DNA of 64,000 bases from positions 248,001 through 312,000 of the forward strand of contig NZ_BMTQ01000009.1 of the NCBI RefSeq assembly GCF_014649755.1, given 5' to 3'. Of the stretch, positions 33,665-43,654 are shown in pieces; positions within the stretch are counted from its first letter, which is position 1, and every line of letters starts with the position of its first letter. The notes beneath the pieces are model-generated. The model had not been told where the DNA came from and made no database searches. It saw only the letters and a program-made list of their open reading frames with translations. Origin of the DNA: Streptomyces litmocidini. Lineage in GTDB: Bacteria; Actinomycetota; Actinomycetes; Streptomycetales; Streptomycetaceae. A program made the translations under genes and the position numbers.

Positions 33665-35772
33665 GCACCCTCACTCCTCCCCGGGCGTCCCACCCGGACG
33701 CGCCCACCGGGCACAAGCCCGAGGCCGGACGCGTCGGCGGGGGACTGTTCGACCCGAAGCGGCTGGTGAAGTCCTTCCCGGACGCCCTGCGCAAGCTCGA
33801 TCCGCGGGTGATGGTCAAGTCGCCCGTGATGTTCGTGGTCCTCGTCGGCTCGGTGGTCACCACCGCGCTCGCGATCAAGAACCCGGGCGACTGGTTCGGC
33901 TGGGCGATCACCGCCTGGCTGTGGCTGACGACGATCTTCGCCAACCTGGCGGAGGCCGTCGCCGAGGGCCGGGGCAAGGCCCAGGCCGACACCCTGCGCA
34001 AGGCCAAGACCGACACCGTCGCCCGCCGCCTCACCAAGGACGGCACGGGCGAGGAGCGGACCCCCGGCACCGAGCTGAGGACCGGCGATCTCGTGGTCTG
34101 CGAGGCGGGCGACGTCATCCCCGGCGACGGCGACGTCGTCGAGGGCGTCGCGAGCGTCGACGAGTCCGCGATCACCGGTGAGTCCGCCCCCGTCATCCGC
34201 GAGTCCGGCGGCGACCGGTGCGCGGTGACGGGCGGTACGAAGGTGCTGTCCGACCGGATCGTCATCAAGATCACGACGAAGCCCGGCGAGACGTTCATCG
34301 ACCGGATGATCAACCTGGTCGAGGGCACGGCGCGGCAGAAGACCCCCAACGAGATCGCCCTCAACATCCTCCTGGCGTCCCTCACGATTGTCTTCCTGCT
34401 CGCGGTCGTCACCCTGAAGCCGTTCGCGATCTACGCGGGGGCCGACCAGCAGACCTCGATGATCGTGCTGACCGCGCTCCTCGTCTGTCTGATCCCGACC
34501 ACGATCGGCGCGCTGCTGTCCGCGATCGGCATCGCCGGCATGGACCGGCTCGTGCAGCGCAACGTCCTCGCGATGTCCGGGCGGGCCGTCGAGGCGGCCG
34601 GTGACGTCTCCACGCTGCTGCTCGACAAGACCGGCACCATCACCCTCGGCAACCGGCAGGCGTCGGAGTTCGTCCCGGTCAGGGGCACCACGGAGGCCGA
34701 GGTCGCCGACGCCGCGCAGCTCTCGTCTCTTACGGACGAGACCCCCGAGGGCCGCTCCGTCGTGGTCCTCGCGAAGGAGAAGTACGGCCTGCGCGAACGC
34801 CACCAGGGCGAACTCGCCCACGCGACCTGGATCGAGTTCACCGCCCAGACCCGCATGTCGGGTGTGGACGTGGGCGGGCGCAAGGTCCGCAAGGGCGCTG
34901 CCGGCTCGGTCGTGGCCTGGGTCGAGGAGCAGGGCGGCAGGGTCGCGGCCGACGCTCAGGGCCTCACCGACGCGATCTCCCAGGCCGGTGGCACGCCGCT
35001 GCTCGTCGCCGTCAAGGACGACGAGGGCGCGCGCGTCCTCGGGGTGATCCATCTGAAGGACGTGGTCAAGGAGGGCATGCGGGAGCGGTTCGACGAGCTG
35101 CGCCGCATGGGCATCAAGACGATCATGATCACGGGCGACAACCCGCTGACCGCCAGGGCCATCGCGGAGGAGGCCGGCGTCGACGACTTCCTCGCCGAGG
35201 CGACCCCCGAGGACAAGATGGCCCTCATCAAGCGCGAGCAGGCGGGCGGCAAGCTGGTCGCGATGACCGGCGACGGCACGAACGACGCCCCCGCCCTCGC
35301 CCAGGCCGACGTCGGCGTGGCGATGAACACGGGCACGTCGGCCGCCAAGGAGGCCGGCAACATGGTCGACCTCGACTCCGACCCGACCAAACTCATCGAG
35401 ATCGTCGAGATCGGCAAGCAACTCCTCATCACCCGGGGAGCGCTCACGACCTTCTCCCTCGCCAACGACGTCGCGAAGTACTTCGCGATCATCCCCGCCA
35501 TGTTCGCGGTCGCCTACCCGTCGCTCGACAAGCTCAACATCATGGGCCTGGCTTCGCCCGAGTCCGCGATCCTGTCCGCGGTCGTCTTCAACGCGCTGAT
35601 CATCATCGCCCTCGTCCCGCTCGCCCTCAAGGGCGTGCGCTACCGGCCCTCCAGCGCCGACTCGATGCTTCGCCGCAACCTCGGCCTGTACGGCCTGGGC
35701 GGCCTGGTCGCCCCGTTCCTCGGCATCAAGCTCATCGACCTGCTCCTCACCCTCATCCCCGGAATCGGCTGA
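33661..35772 (+). CDS. kdpB: potassium-transporting P-type ATPase subunit B
   Basis: 703 aa P-type ATPase. The actuator-loop TGESAPV carries the serine known for inhibitory phosphorylation in E. coli KdpB. The phosphorylation site is DKTGTITLGN, and the hinge is MTGDGTNDAPALAQADVGVAM. It hydrolyses ATP to drive K+ uptake through KdpA. All key residues are intact, so the pump should be functional even though its regulators downstream are decayed. Confidence 0.97.
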   Translation: MSTLTPPRASHPDAPTGHKPEAGRVGGGLFDPKRLVKSFPDALRKLDPRVMVKSPVMFVVLVGSVVTTALAIKNPGDWFGWAITAWLWLTTIFANLAEAVAEGRGKAQADTLRKAKTDTVARRLTKDGTGEERTPGTELRTGDLVVCEAGDVIPGDGDVVEGVASVDESAITGESAPVIRESGGDRCAVTGGTKVLSDRIVIKITTKPGETFIDRMINLVEGTARQKTPNEIALNILLASLTIVFLLAVVTLKPFAIYAGADQQTSMIVLTALLVCLIPTTIGALLSAIGIAGMDRLVQRNVLAMSGRAVEAAGDVSTLLLDKTGTITLGNRQASEFVPVRGTTEAEVADAAQLSSLTDETPEGRSVVVLAKEKYGLRERHQGELAHATWIEFTAQTRMSGVDVGGRKVRKGAAGSVVAWVEEQGGRVAADAQGLTDAISQAGGTPLLVAVKDDEGARVLGVIHLKDVVKEGMRERFDELRRMGIKTIMITGDNPLTARAIAEEAGVDDFLAEATPEDKMALIKREQAGGKLVAMTGDGTNDAPALAQADVGVAMNTGTSAAKEAGNMVDLDSDPTKLIEIVEIGKQLLITRGALTTFSLANDVAKYFAIIPAMFAVAYPSLDKLNIMGLASPESAILSAVVFNALIIIALVPLALKGVRYRPSSADSMLRRNLGLYGLGGLVAPFLGIKLIDLLLTLIPGIG

Positions 35773-35778
35773 TCGGCT

Positions 35779-36453
35779 ATGAACAACTCCGTAGGAAACA
35801 CAGGACGCGTGCTCTGGGCCGGACTCCGGGCCCTGCTCGTCCTGACCGTGATCACCGGCGTCCTCTACCCGCTCGCCGTCACCGGGATCGCCCAGCTCGC
35901 CTTCCCGTCCAAGGCGAACGGCTCCGAGACCAAGGACGGCAGCGGGAAGGTCGTCGGCTCCGAACTCATCGGCCAGACCTACGATTTGCCGCTCAAGGGG
36001 AGCGAGAAGACCGCGGCCCCGGACCTGAAGTGGTTCCAGCCGCGCCCCTCCAACGGCCTCGGCGGCAACGGCGTCAACACCCGGTACAAGCTGATCCTGT
36101 CCGGCGCCACGAACCGATCGGGCGACAACGAGGACCTGATCAAGTGGGTCACCGACGCCAAGGCCGCCGTCGTCAAGGACAACTCGGTGAACGGCTACAC
36201 GGTGAAGCCCTCCGACGTCCCCGCCGACGCCGTCACCTCCTCCGGCTCCGGTCTCGATCCGCACATCTCCCCGGAGTACGCGAAGCTCCAGGTCCACCGG
36301 GTCGCCGAGAAGAACGGCCTCGACGCCGAGCAGGTCGAGAAGCTGGTCGCCGACCACACCGACGACCGGATCCTCGGCTTCATCGGCGAGCCCCGCGTCA
36401 ACGTCCTGCAGCTCAACATCGCGCTGAAGAACCTCGTGGCGGCCAAGGGCTGA
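35779..36453 (+). CDS. kdpC: potassium-transporting ATPase subunit C
   Basis: 224 aa. One N-terminal membrane helix (ALLVLTVITGVLYPLAVTG) is followed by an external domain with WFQPRPS, the SGLDPHISPEYA motif and the ending EPRVNVLQLNIAL. It supports assembly and nucleotide affinity of KdpFABC. Slightly longer than the E. coli protein, as usual in Actinobacteria. Last intact gene of the operon; kdpE and kdpD remnants follow. Confidence 0.95.
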   Translation: MNNSVGNTGRVLWAGLRALLVLTVITGVLYPLAVTGIAQLAFPSKANGSETKDGSGKVVGSELIGQTYDLPLKGSEKTAAPDLKWFQPRPSNGLGGNGVNTRYKLILSGATNRSGDNEDLIKWVTDAKAAVVKDNSVNGYTVKPSDVPADAVTSSGSGLDPHISPEYAKLQVHRVAEKNGLDAEQVEKLVADHTDDRILGFIGEPRVNVLQLNIALKNLVAAKG

Positions 36454-36519
36454 TGGCCTTACGCCCGACGCACGGGAGTCGGCGGCCCGGGAACGCCCCG
36501 GCTGCCGGCTCCCGACGCG

Positions 36520-36818
36520 CAGACGACCGACTACATGACCAAGCCGTTCAGCACGGACGAACTCCTCGCCCGGCTGAGAGCGGCCACCCGCCGGCTCGAG
36601 GAGCCGCCCGCACGCGCGCGGCCGAACGCGGGAGCGGCGGCCGGCGCCGTGGTCACGACCGACGAGTTCACGGTCGATCTCCGGGGCCGAGTCACAGCGC
36701 CAAGACCCACTGCCTGAGGGTCTCCATGGCGCAGCTGCGCCGCAGGCTGGAGGCGGCCCCCTCGCACCCCCGCCATCTGATCACCGAGCCCGGCACGGGA
36801 CACCGCTTCGAGGCGTGA
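36520..36818 (+). pseudogene. kdpE: kdpE response-regulator remnant
   Basis: Two pieces of a KdpE-type regulator in different frames. The first reads TTDYMTKPFSTDELLARLRAA and TTDEFTVDL, i.e. the end of the receiver and the linker. The second reads CLRVSMAQLRRRLEAAPSHP then HLITEPGTGHRFEA, i.e. the end of the winged-helix domain. The phospho-acceptor half of the receiver and about 50 residues of the DNA-binding domain are missing. The gene is therefore broken by deletions and a frameshift. Confidence 0.85.
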
Positions 36819-36891
36819 CACCCCGCCCGCCCCGCACACCTGCACGCCCTGCCCCTACACGTTCTGCCCGACCTCGACGAGAAACGACACC

Positions 36892-38040
36892 ATGGGACGC
36901 GGAAAGCTTCGTGTCCACCTCGGCGCGGCACCGGGCGTCGGCAAGACGTACTCGATGCCCTCGGAGGCCCACCGGAAGGTCGAGCGCGGCACCGACTGCG
37001 TCGTCGCCTTCGTCGAGCACCACGACCGGCCGCGTACGGAGGTGATGCGGCACGGCTTGAGACGGTGCCGCGTGCGGAGAGCGAGTACCGGGGCACGGTC
37101 TTCACCGAGATGGACGTGGACGCGGTCCTTGCCCGTAAGCCCGCCGTCGCCTTCGTGGACGAGCCGCCCGCCCGCCGCACCCACCAGGCCGCCCGGCTGC
37201 GAGCGGAGGCGGAGACGCTCTCCTTCCTCGCAGGCGGCGTGCTGCGCGGGGAGACCGGCCCGGACGCCCTTCTCGAACGCCTCCGGGAGACCTTCGCCAT
37301 GGAGTCCGTCGCGCTCCCGGAACGCCGCGGCGACACCGAACCGTGGACGTGCGTCGCCGCCGTCAGCCACGACCTCCGCACACCCCTGGCCGGCATCAAG
37401 GCGTCCGCCTCCTCCCTGCGCTCCGACGACGTCGAAGGGTCGGAGGAAGACCGGGCCGAACTCCTCGCGAACGTCGAGGAGGACGCCGACCGGCTGGACC
37501 GCCTCGTCGGCAACCTCCTGGACGTCTCGCGCCTGGAGACCGGCACCGTCACCGGCGTACTCCGGCAGACCGACCTCGACGCGGTGGTCCCGACGGCCCT
37601 CGTCGGCGTCCCCGACGACAGCGTCGAGCTCGACGTCCCCGAGACGCTGCCCATGGTCGTCGTCGACCGCGGCCTGCTGGACCGGGCCGTCGCCGACGTC
37701 GTCGAGAACGCGGTCCAGTACAGCCCTGCCGGCACACCGGCCCTCGTCGCCGCGAGTGCTCCCGCCGGCCGCGTCGAACTCCGCGTCGTGGACCGCGGGC
37801 CCGGTGTCCCCGACGAGGCGAAGGACCGCATCTTCGGCGCCTTCCAGCGTTACGGCGACGCCCCGCGCGGCGCCGGGGTCGGCTTCGGTCTGGCTGTGGC
37901 CCGCGGCTTCGTCGAGGCCATGGGGGGCACGGTCACCGCTGAGGACACTCCCGGCGGCGATCTGACCATGACCGTCAGCCTCCGCATGGAGGACGACGCT
38001 CCACCCTCCACAGCCCCGACGCCACGGCCGAGACGACGTG
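36892..38040 (+). pseudogene. kdpD: kdpD sensor-kinase remnant
   Basis: An N-terminal piece (GKLRVHLGAAPGVGKTYSM, then GTDCVVAFVEHHDRP) keeps the KdpD Walker motif, then the frame shifts near 37060. The new frame continues YRGTVFTEMDVDAVL up to FVDEP and then jumps to the kinase core: VSHDLRTPLAGIKASASSLR with the phospho-histidine, then VVENAVQYSP and GVGFGLAVARGFVEAMGG. The rest of the N-terminal domain, the USP domain and all four membrane helices are deleted. The second frame is open to 38735, past the normal end. A soluble kinase fragment from GTG 37065 is conceivable but unlikely to sense K+. Confidence 0.85.
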
Positions 38041-38658
38041 ACCGCCGGACAGGGCACACGGAGAGGCACGTCCGCGCCTGGTCCGTGGCAGCTCCGGGGC
38101 CGGTCGGACCGGACGCCGTCGACCAGGAGGCGTCCGCCGGGCCGGGCCGCTCGGGCACGGCGCCCTCCGACGCCTCCGACCTCGACGCCGGAGTGGCGTC
38201 GAGGTGCCGGGCTGCCCGGTCGGGTCTTCGCCGAGACGGATCTGGATCCGCCGGCAGGTCCTCCGGCTCGCCTTCGCCGTGGTCGGTGAGGTCGCGCCAC
38301 CGCTGCACGTCTTCGGCAAGCGCCCAGAGGCAGGAGGCGCGCCTTGGGTCATGGGTGTTGCGGACACGCACGGCTACGTGTTCGCCGTCGGCACTGGTGA
38401 CGACGAGTTCATCCAAAGCGGGAGCGCGTTCCTGCGGGACGCACAGGGCGGGCAGGAACCAGCCGCTGTGGAACTTGCCGCAGCGGGAACCCGTTTCAGG
38501 GCAGGATCGCCCGCTGCTCGCGGTGCGCTTCCGGATTCGGAGGTGCCGCACACCACCTCGGACGATCATCGCCAGGGGCGGGACGATGGGCTGCCAGGGC
38601 ACGTCGTCGGCCCTCGTCCATGGTGCGCGATCGATGATCTTCGACGAGACGTCGCCGG

Positions 38659-38982
38659 TCACCCAGAGGGGCGTTCTTCCAGCGGTCCAGGACGGTCCGG
38701 GTGGCCCAAGTCCTCGAAGGTCAGATCGATCGTGATGCCGTACTTGGTGGGGTACACCCCGTCGGCCGCGGAAAAGACGATAAGCATGCGAGCGAAGTGC
38801 GGGAAGAGCGCCACCAGTTGGCGGAGGCGGCAGTCCTGATGGTCGGCGCCCGCGCAGCGGAACCCGTTGTCCTGGCACGGCCGAGGGCGTGTCTTCCTGA
38901 AGTACGGGGCTGTGGCCACGCTGATCGGCCGGAACTCCCACTCCCGCGGACCACGCCACGCCCTAGACTGCGACCGCTCCAA
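38659..38982 (-). pseudogene. possible remnant of an unidentified gene
   Basis: The region 38041-39012 has no gene I can name. On the minus strand two frames read like natural protein: LVALFPHFARMLIVFSAADG with KYGITIDLTFEDLG here, and LDELVVTSADGEHVAVRVRN with LWALAEDVQRWRDL in another frame at about 38270-38430. Neither has a clear start or a family. They may be pieces of one broken gene. Confidence 0.3.
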
Positions 38983-39012
38983 GACCTGGAGATCTTCGGG
39001 AGGGCGTGCAAG

Positions 39013-39738
39013 ATGAAACGAGCACTGATCAGCGCATTCGCGGCCGTGGCGTTAGTCGTGTCCGGGGGGAGTGTCGCCACCGCTTCCGACAGCGCCCCGC
39101 CACGCACCACGCACGGCCCTTGCCAGTACACGCAGACCCCGGACGAGCCGCCGGCGCGCCCTGTTCCGCTGCCGCCCGACCCGCGGCGCACCCCCGGTCG
39201 CGGCACGGTGGACATGGCGGTTCCGACCAGCCAGGGCTCGCTCCTGCTGCACCTGGACCGGGCCAAGGCGCCGTGCACGGTGCAGAGTTTCCTGCACCTG
39301 GCACGACACGGGTTCTACGACCGTACGGTGTGCCACCGTCTGACGGCGTATCCGACGCTGAAGGTCCTGCAGTGCGGCGACCCGACCGGTACCGGCGAGG
39401 GCGGCCCCGGATACAAGTACAAGGACGAGCTGCCGGTGGACCTGCCGCCCGCACCCACCGATCCCACCGGCACGCGCCGCCTCTACGGGCGCGGCCTGCT
39501 GGCGATGGCCAACGCCGGTCCGAACACGAACGGCTCGCAGTTCTTCGTCGTCTACGGCGACTCCGCCCTGCGACCGAACTACACGGTGTTCGGCACGGTC
39601 GGCTCCGACGGCCTGACGACACTCGACAAAATCGCCGCCGCAGGCATCGAGCCGACCGCGGAGAACCCGGCACCGGTCGACGGCACACCCGTCCTGCGGA
39701 CCGAGCTGCTCCGCGTCCGGCCGTCCTGCCGGCATTGA
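39013..39738 (+). CDS. secreted cyclophilin-type peptidyl-prolyl isomerase
   Basis: 241 aa. The N-terminal signal peptide (MKRALISAFAAVALVVSG then SVATA) and a Pro-rich linker precede the cyclophilin fold: QGSLLLHLDRAKAPCTVQSF, FYDRTVCHRLTAYPTLKVLQ (active-site Arg region changed in part), LLAMANAGPNTNGSQFFVVY and YTVFGTV. It should speed prolyl isomerisation of exported proteins. ATG 39013 follows GGGAGGG. It stands alone, between a decayed region and a gene-free gap. Confidence 0.88.
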   Translation: MKRALISAFAAVALVVSGGSVATASDSAPPRTTHGPCQYTQTPDEPPARPVPLPPDPRRTPGRGTVDMAVPTSQGSLLLHLDRAKAPCTVQSFLHLARHGFYDRTVCHRLTAYPTLKVLQCGDPTGTGEGGPGYKYKDELPVDLPPAPTDPTGTRRLYGRGLLAMANAGPNTNGSQFFVVYGDSALRPNYTVFGTVGSDGLTTLDKIAAAGIEPTAENPAPVDGTPVLRTELLRVRPSCRH

Positions 39739-40157
39739 CGCACCGCGACGTGGCCACGTCCTCGATGAGGATGCCTGGCGCCTGCGGCCCCCGGGCGGAC
39801 CGCGCCGACCGGGTGAAGCGTTCGGCTGCGGAAGGGGAGGACCTTTGACCTTGGGCCCGGACTGCGTGAAGCGCCCGAGGCCAACCTCTGCATTCCGCGT
39901 GACGCTGCCCGTGGACATCGCGCCAGTTGTCCGGTCCCGGCTCCCTGCCGGGGCCGGACCCCGTCTTGGGCGTACGGCGGCCGGACCCGCGCAATTCCGA
40001 GCGTATTCAGCCACCAGCCGTCGCCGACGCACCTCAGGCTGCCCGGCCGGCGCCCGGGAGGCCCCGAATCGTCAACCGCGACGGGCCTCCCGCCGAAGGG
40101 GCACGTGCCAGCCGGGAGACTGCAGCCGCCTGCTCCCGCGGGGCAGTCGGGCCCCGG
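39739..40157. other. gene-free gap
   Basis: About 420 bases between the cyclophilin gene and the convergent VOC gene. I see no gene, RNA or clear terminator. Confidence 0.5.
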
Positions 40158-40814
40158 TCAGATCGTGACCGGGCCGTGGGCGGTGGCGAACTCGACCGAG
40201 AACAGGCCCGGTTCCTCACCTTCGACCCAGGTGACGTCGATCTGGTCGAGGGGGTGGTCGGCCGGTTCGCCGAGGAATTCGGCGATGGAGGCGGCATCAC
40301 CGGCGATGGAGACTCCGTGGATGGTGGTGGAGGTGCGCGGGTCGGCACTCGGACGCTCCTCGCTGGGGACCGACCATTGAAGGAAATAGGGCAGTTGCGG
40401 GTCCTCCAGCAACTCCAGCAGGCCGATCTGCTTCCACCTCAGGTCGAACCCGTCGGGGCGGACGCGGTGGCCCTCGGTCGAGGTGCGGCCGAGGCGGGCC
40501 TCGACCGGGGCGATGTCGTCGACGGACACCACCCAACCGAGCCAGCCGCCGCCCTCGGCGGCGCGGCGCGCGACCGCCTGGCCGAAGGGCGCGCGGTCGG
40601 CGGCGGGGTGGTCGAGTGTGGTGACGACCTCGACGTAGGTGCCGCCGCTCAGCGGGAGAACGAAATTGCGGGTGCCGAATCGCGGGTGCACGCCCCCGTC
40701 GACGAACCCGGCGCCGAGGGCCGATCCGATCCGCTGGACGGTCGAGACGAAGCTGTCGCGGGCCACCGCATAGGACACGTGGTCAAGTCGCACTTCGGCA
40801 TCATCACCCGACAC
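40158..40814 (-). CDS. VOC-superfamily protein (glyoxalase-like domain)
   Basis: 218 aa. It begins with the VOC strand VRLDHVSYAVARD and contains HPRFGTRNFVLPLSGGTYVEVVT, then a second half-module (TTIHGVSIAGDAA). This matches the two-module glyoxalase-like proteins often annotated VOC family. Metal-binding His and Glu are partly conserved (DHVSY, TYVEVV). No substrate can be given. ATG at 40814. Monocistronic. Confidence 0.82.
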   Translation of the reverse strand: MSGDDAEVRLDHVSYAVARDSFVSTVQRIGSALGAGFVDGGVHPRFGTRNFVLPLSGGTYVEVVTTLDHPAADRAPFGQAVARRAAEGGGWLGWVVSVDDIAPVEARLGRTSTEGHRVRPDGFDLRWKQIGLLELLEDPQLPYFLQWSVPSEERPSADPRTSTTIHGVSIAGDAASIAEFLGEPADHPLDQIDVTWVEGEEPGLFSVEFATAHGPVTI

Positions 40815-40992
40815 CCCGTCCGGATCCCGATGCCGCGCCCGCCGCCCCGGCCGCGTCCGCCGTGGATTCAGCCATGGAGCGGATCGATCATTCTCGGGTC
40901 AGCAAACGGTCAGCATGCGTCCCGGACGTGTCCCCGCTTGCCGGCCTGTGACCGACAGTGCGGCGCCTGAGCAGGTCCTTGGACCGGAACGG

Positions 40993-41741
40993 ATGGTGCG
41001 TCACATGGCCCGACAGCTCGCCCGCGGCATGGGGTCCTTCTTCAAGGACTGCGGCTGCGTGAAGCCCACCCGCTGCCCTCACCCGTACTCGGTCCGCTTC
41101 CGGGACGCGCTGGGCCAGCAGCGTGAGGAGTCGGGTTTCGGTACGCAGGACGATGCGATCGAGCGCCTCACGCTGCCGTATGCGGAGAAGAAGGCCACGG
41201 CGCCGTCGGTGGCGGCGGCCCGCCGGGAGCTGGGGCAGCTGACGGTGGAGGAATACGCACAACAGTGGCGTCCCCGGCAGCCCCGGATGACGGATTGCTC
41301 CACGGGTTGGCATGCCGACAGTTCGATCAACGTGCATATCGTCCCGCGTCTGGGATCGCGGAAGCTGAACTCGGTCACGCCGATGGTGGTCGAGCGTTTC
41401 CTGGACGGGATCGAGGGTGGCGGGGGCGGCCGCGGAAATCAGGTGAGCATATTCCGGGCCCCCAAGACGATCCTGCGCGACGCGTACGGCAAGGGCGCCA
41501 TGGCCGACGATCCGGTGAAGGGGATCCAGGAGCCGGAATATGTGCGGGGAACAGTGGTCGTCCCGTTCCTTGACCACGTGAAGAAGGCGCTGGTCGTTAC
41601 GGCATCCCCATCACGGACGTGGCGGAGTGGACGGGTCACGAGCCCATCGAGGAGACGTACCGGACCCACCGGCACCTGATGCCGGGCAGCATCACCAAGG
41701 CCGCCCGGATCCTGGACGCCGGCCTCTGGCGAGCAGCCTGA
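40993..41741 (+). pseudogene. tyrosine-recombinase integrase remnant
   Basis: The N-terminal part is a normal actinobacterial element integrase: MGSFFKDCGC, the PYSVRFRDALGQQREESGFG arm-binding region and the core-binding domain with INVHIVPRLGSRKLNSVTP. The catalytic domain is almost entirely deleted after KGIQEPEY. The end survives in another frame as YGIPITDVAEWTGHEP, then EETYRTHRHLMPGS (with the nucleophilic Tyr region) to a TGA at 41741. The enzyme cannot be active. It marks a former integrated element; no tRNA or att repeat was recognised nearby. Confidence 0.85.
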
Positions 41742-42461
41742 TCTCCGGCCTCGGGAGAACAGCAGGTTCTTCGTCTGCTGGTGGTAGGGGCAGGACATCC
41801 TTCTGGCCAGTAGGAATGATGGTCCAGAGCGTCGGCGTCGGGGCATTGCACCGTGCATGGTCCGGATCTTGGTGAAGTGCTGTGACGGTGCAGCCGGTGT
41901 TGAGCGTTTGGCGTGAGGTATCCGGGCTGCGTCTGCAACGCCTGATCGGACTACATGAGTCGATCGGGGCCGGCCTGGTAACGGGGAAGGCGCCTCCCCA
42001 CGGGATCCGCAGCACCCATCACGGCATATCGCCGTCGGGCGCCCTGGCTGGGCAGAACGCTGGAGGCAACCGACCTGCTGGACCCATCGACGTGAGACCT
42101 TGCCGAAGACCATCTCGCCTGCGAGGGATCTGGCCCCGGTGGCCCGGATGGTTGCTCGGCTCTGTCGGCCAATGGGGGCGAGTGATACGAGAACCAGAGG
42201 CCGATCTGCGGCTGGGCCGGTTGCCGGGGACGGACAACACGCACCTCGCCATTGGGGCAGCCTGTGCTGTAGGCGCGAACCCGCCTCCTGATCACGCTGC
42301 TCTGGCAGAGATCCTCAAGGTCCGGGACGGAGTCCACACTGAGTGGGCGTCAATTTCCGCTACCGGCCGATTGGGTTGGATTGCCAGGTTTGACTTGCAA
42401 TTCATGCCGCCATTTCATGATCCTTTCATGGACGAAGAGGCTTCGAGGGAAGGCGCAGGCC
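41742..42461. other. gene-poor stretch after integrase remnant
   Basis: About 720 bases with short open frames only, none with recognisable features. Probably the scar of the lost element. Confidence 0.5.
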
Positions 42462-43000
42462 ATGATGCACGAGGGCGTGGTGTCCATAACCCCATGGCCG
42501 CTACGGAGCAACCCGCATCTGGACCATGCGCGCGAGTGGGCGATCGATCGGATGCGAACCTACGGTCTGCTGCATGAGGTAGAGGCGGTTGAGGATTTCA
42601 TCAACTGGCGGCTTGCAGAGGTGGCCAGATTTTTCCGTCCCGTCGCCGGTGCCGAGGGCAGTGCCACAGCCGCGCAGATGGCGGGTTGGTACTTCCTGCC
42701 GTTCGACGACCAGTCGGAGAGCGAACTGGGGCGCGATCCCATACGGGTTGCCGGGATCCGTGGTGCGCTGATCGACATCGTGCACGGCCTGCCGGGTCCG
42801 GAGCGCCACCTGGGCGCCCGCTGCAAGGGCGTTCGCCGACCTGCGGGAGCGCGTGATTCGGGGGATGCCCCCGGTGTCACGAGCCGGATCGGCGCACTAC
42901 TGGATCTCGCCCTTCTCCTCGTGGCTCACCGAGGCGATCGACCGCGGCGAGGGGCGCTGCCACCAGGACCCGGACGAATTCATGGCCTGCATCCTATTCC
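42462..43000 (+). pseudogene. class I terpene synthase remnant
   Basis: It begins MMHEGVVSITPWPLRSNPHL and continues with the bacterial terpene-cyclase segment DHAREWAIDRMRTYGLLHEV. The acid-rich motif survives as FLPFDDQSESELG. Near 42825 the frame shifts; the continuation is ARAFADLRERVIRGMPPVS then SAHYWISPFSSWLTEAIDRG and DPDEFMA. The NSE/DTE metal motif and the C-terminal half are missing. It is inactive as it stands. The intact ancestor would have cyclised a prenyl diphosphate. Confidence 0.75.
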
Positions 43001-43654
43001 AGTGCCCTGCCCCGCCGGGGGAGGTCGCCAGGAGCGTCGTGTTCATGGCCTCGGTCGCCGCCTCCCGCATGACTGGAGCGGCCCGGGTGGTGGACCGCCG
43101 GCCGCTGCGTCTCCCCGCCCGTCCCGGCCGTTCTGGGTGCACAGGCCCTTGCCCGATGAGCACCGCCGTTGCGACCAGCGCCAACATCTGTGTCCTGGGC
43201 TGCGGCTTCATCCTTCCAGATCCTCTAGAGCCTGTTGTGAAGCGGATCTCACGCACGGAGATCACACCCTGCTGGCACGACGCGGCGCCGGCTGGTCTGC
43301 AGGTGTGGAAACTGCTCGCGTGAACGACATGGCACGGGCATGGCCGTCAAGGACCTGACCGGTCCACTCCTGACAATGACGGTCCTACTCCTCTCCTTCG
43401 TCCTGGTAAGAGCCAATGACTCCCACGGCAAGGCGGAGGCATCCCCACGGTGATCACCACGCTGATGATCATGGACCTGGTCATCGGCCAGACATCGACC
43501 ACCTCTTCGGAAAGATCATCGATGTTCAACCCGCCACCATCATTGAAATCGAATGCCAGGCCCCCATGACTTCCTCGCCCATCACACCGCCGCCCCCCTG
43601 CCCTGCGACGCCGACGGCAACCGCCGGAACGCCTGACCGGATCCTGGACCGAGC
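43001..43654. other. gene-free stretch
   Basis: About 650 bases after the terpene synthase remnant. Frames are short and unconvincing; base composition is more AT-rich than the flanks around 43330-43560. Nothing supportable. Confidence 0.45.

Noticed and set aside
37065..38735. intact stand-alone histidine kinase
   Set aside because: Although the frame is open, it begins inside a kdpD-like N-terminal piece, lacks sensor and membrane parts and runs past the normal end, so decay is the simpler reading.
40815..40992. tRNA or attachment site next to the integrase remnant
   Set aside because: No cloverleaf or duplicated att-like sequence could be recognised.
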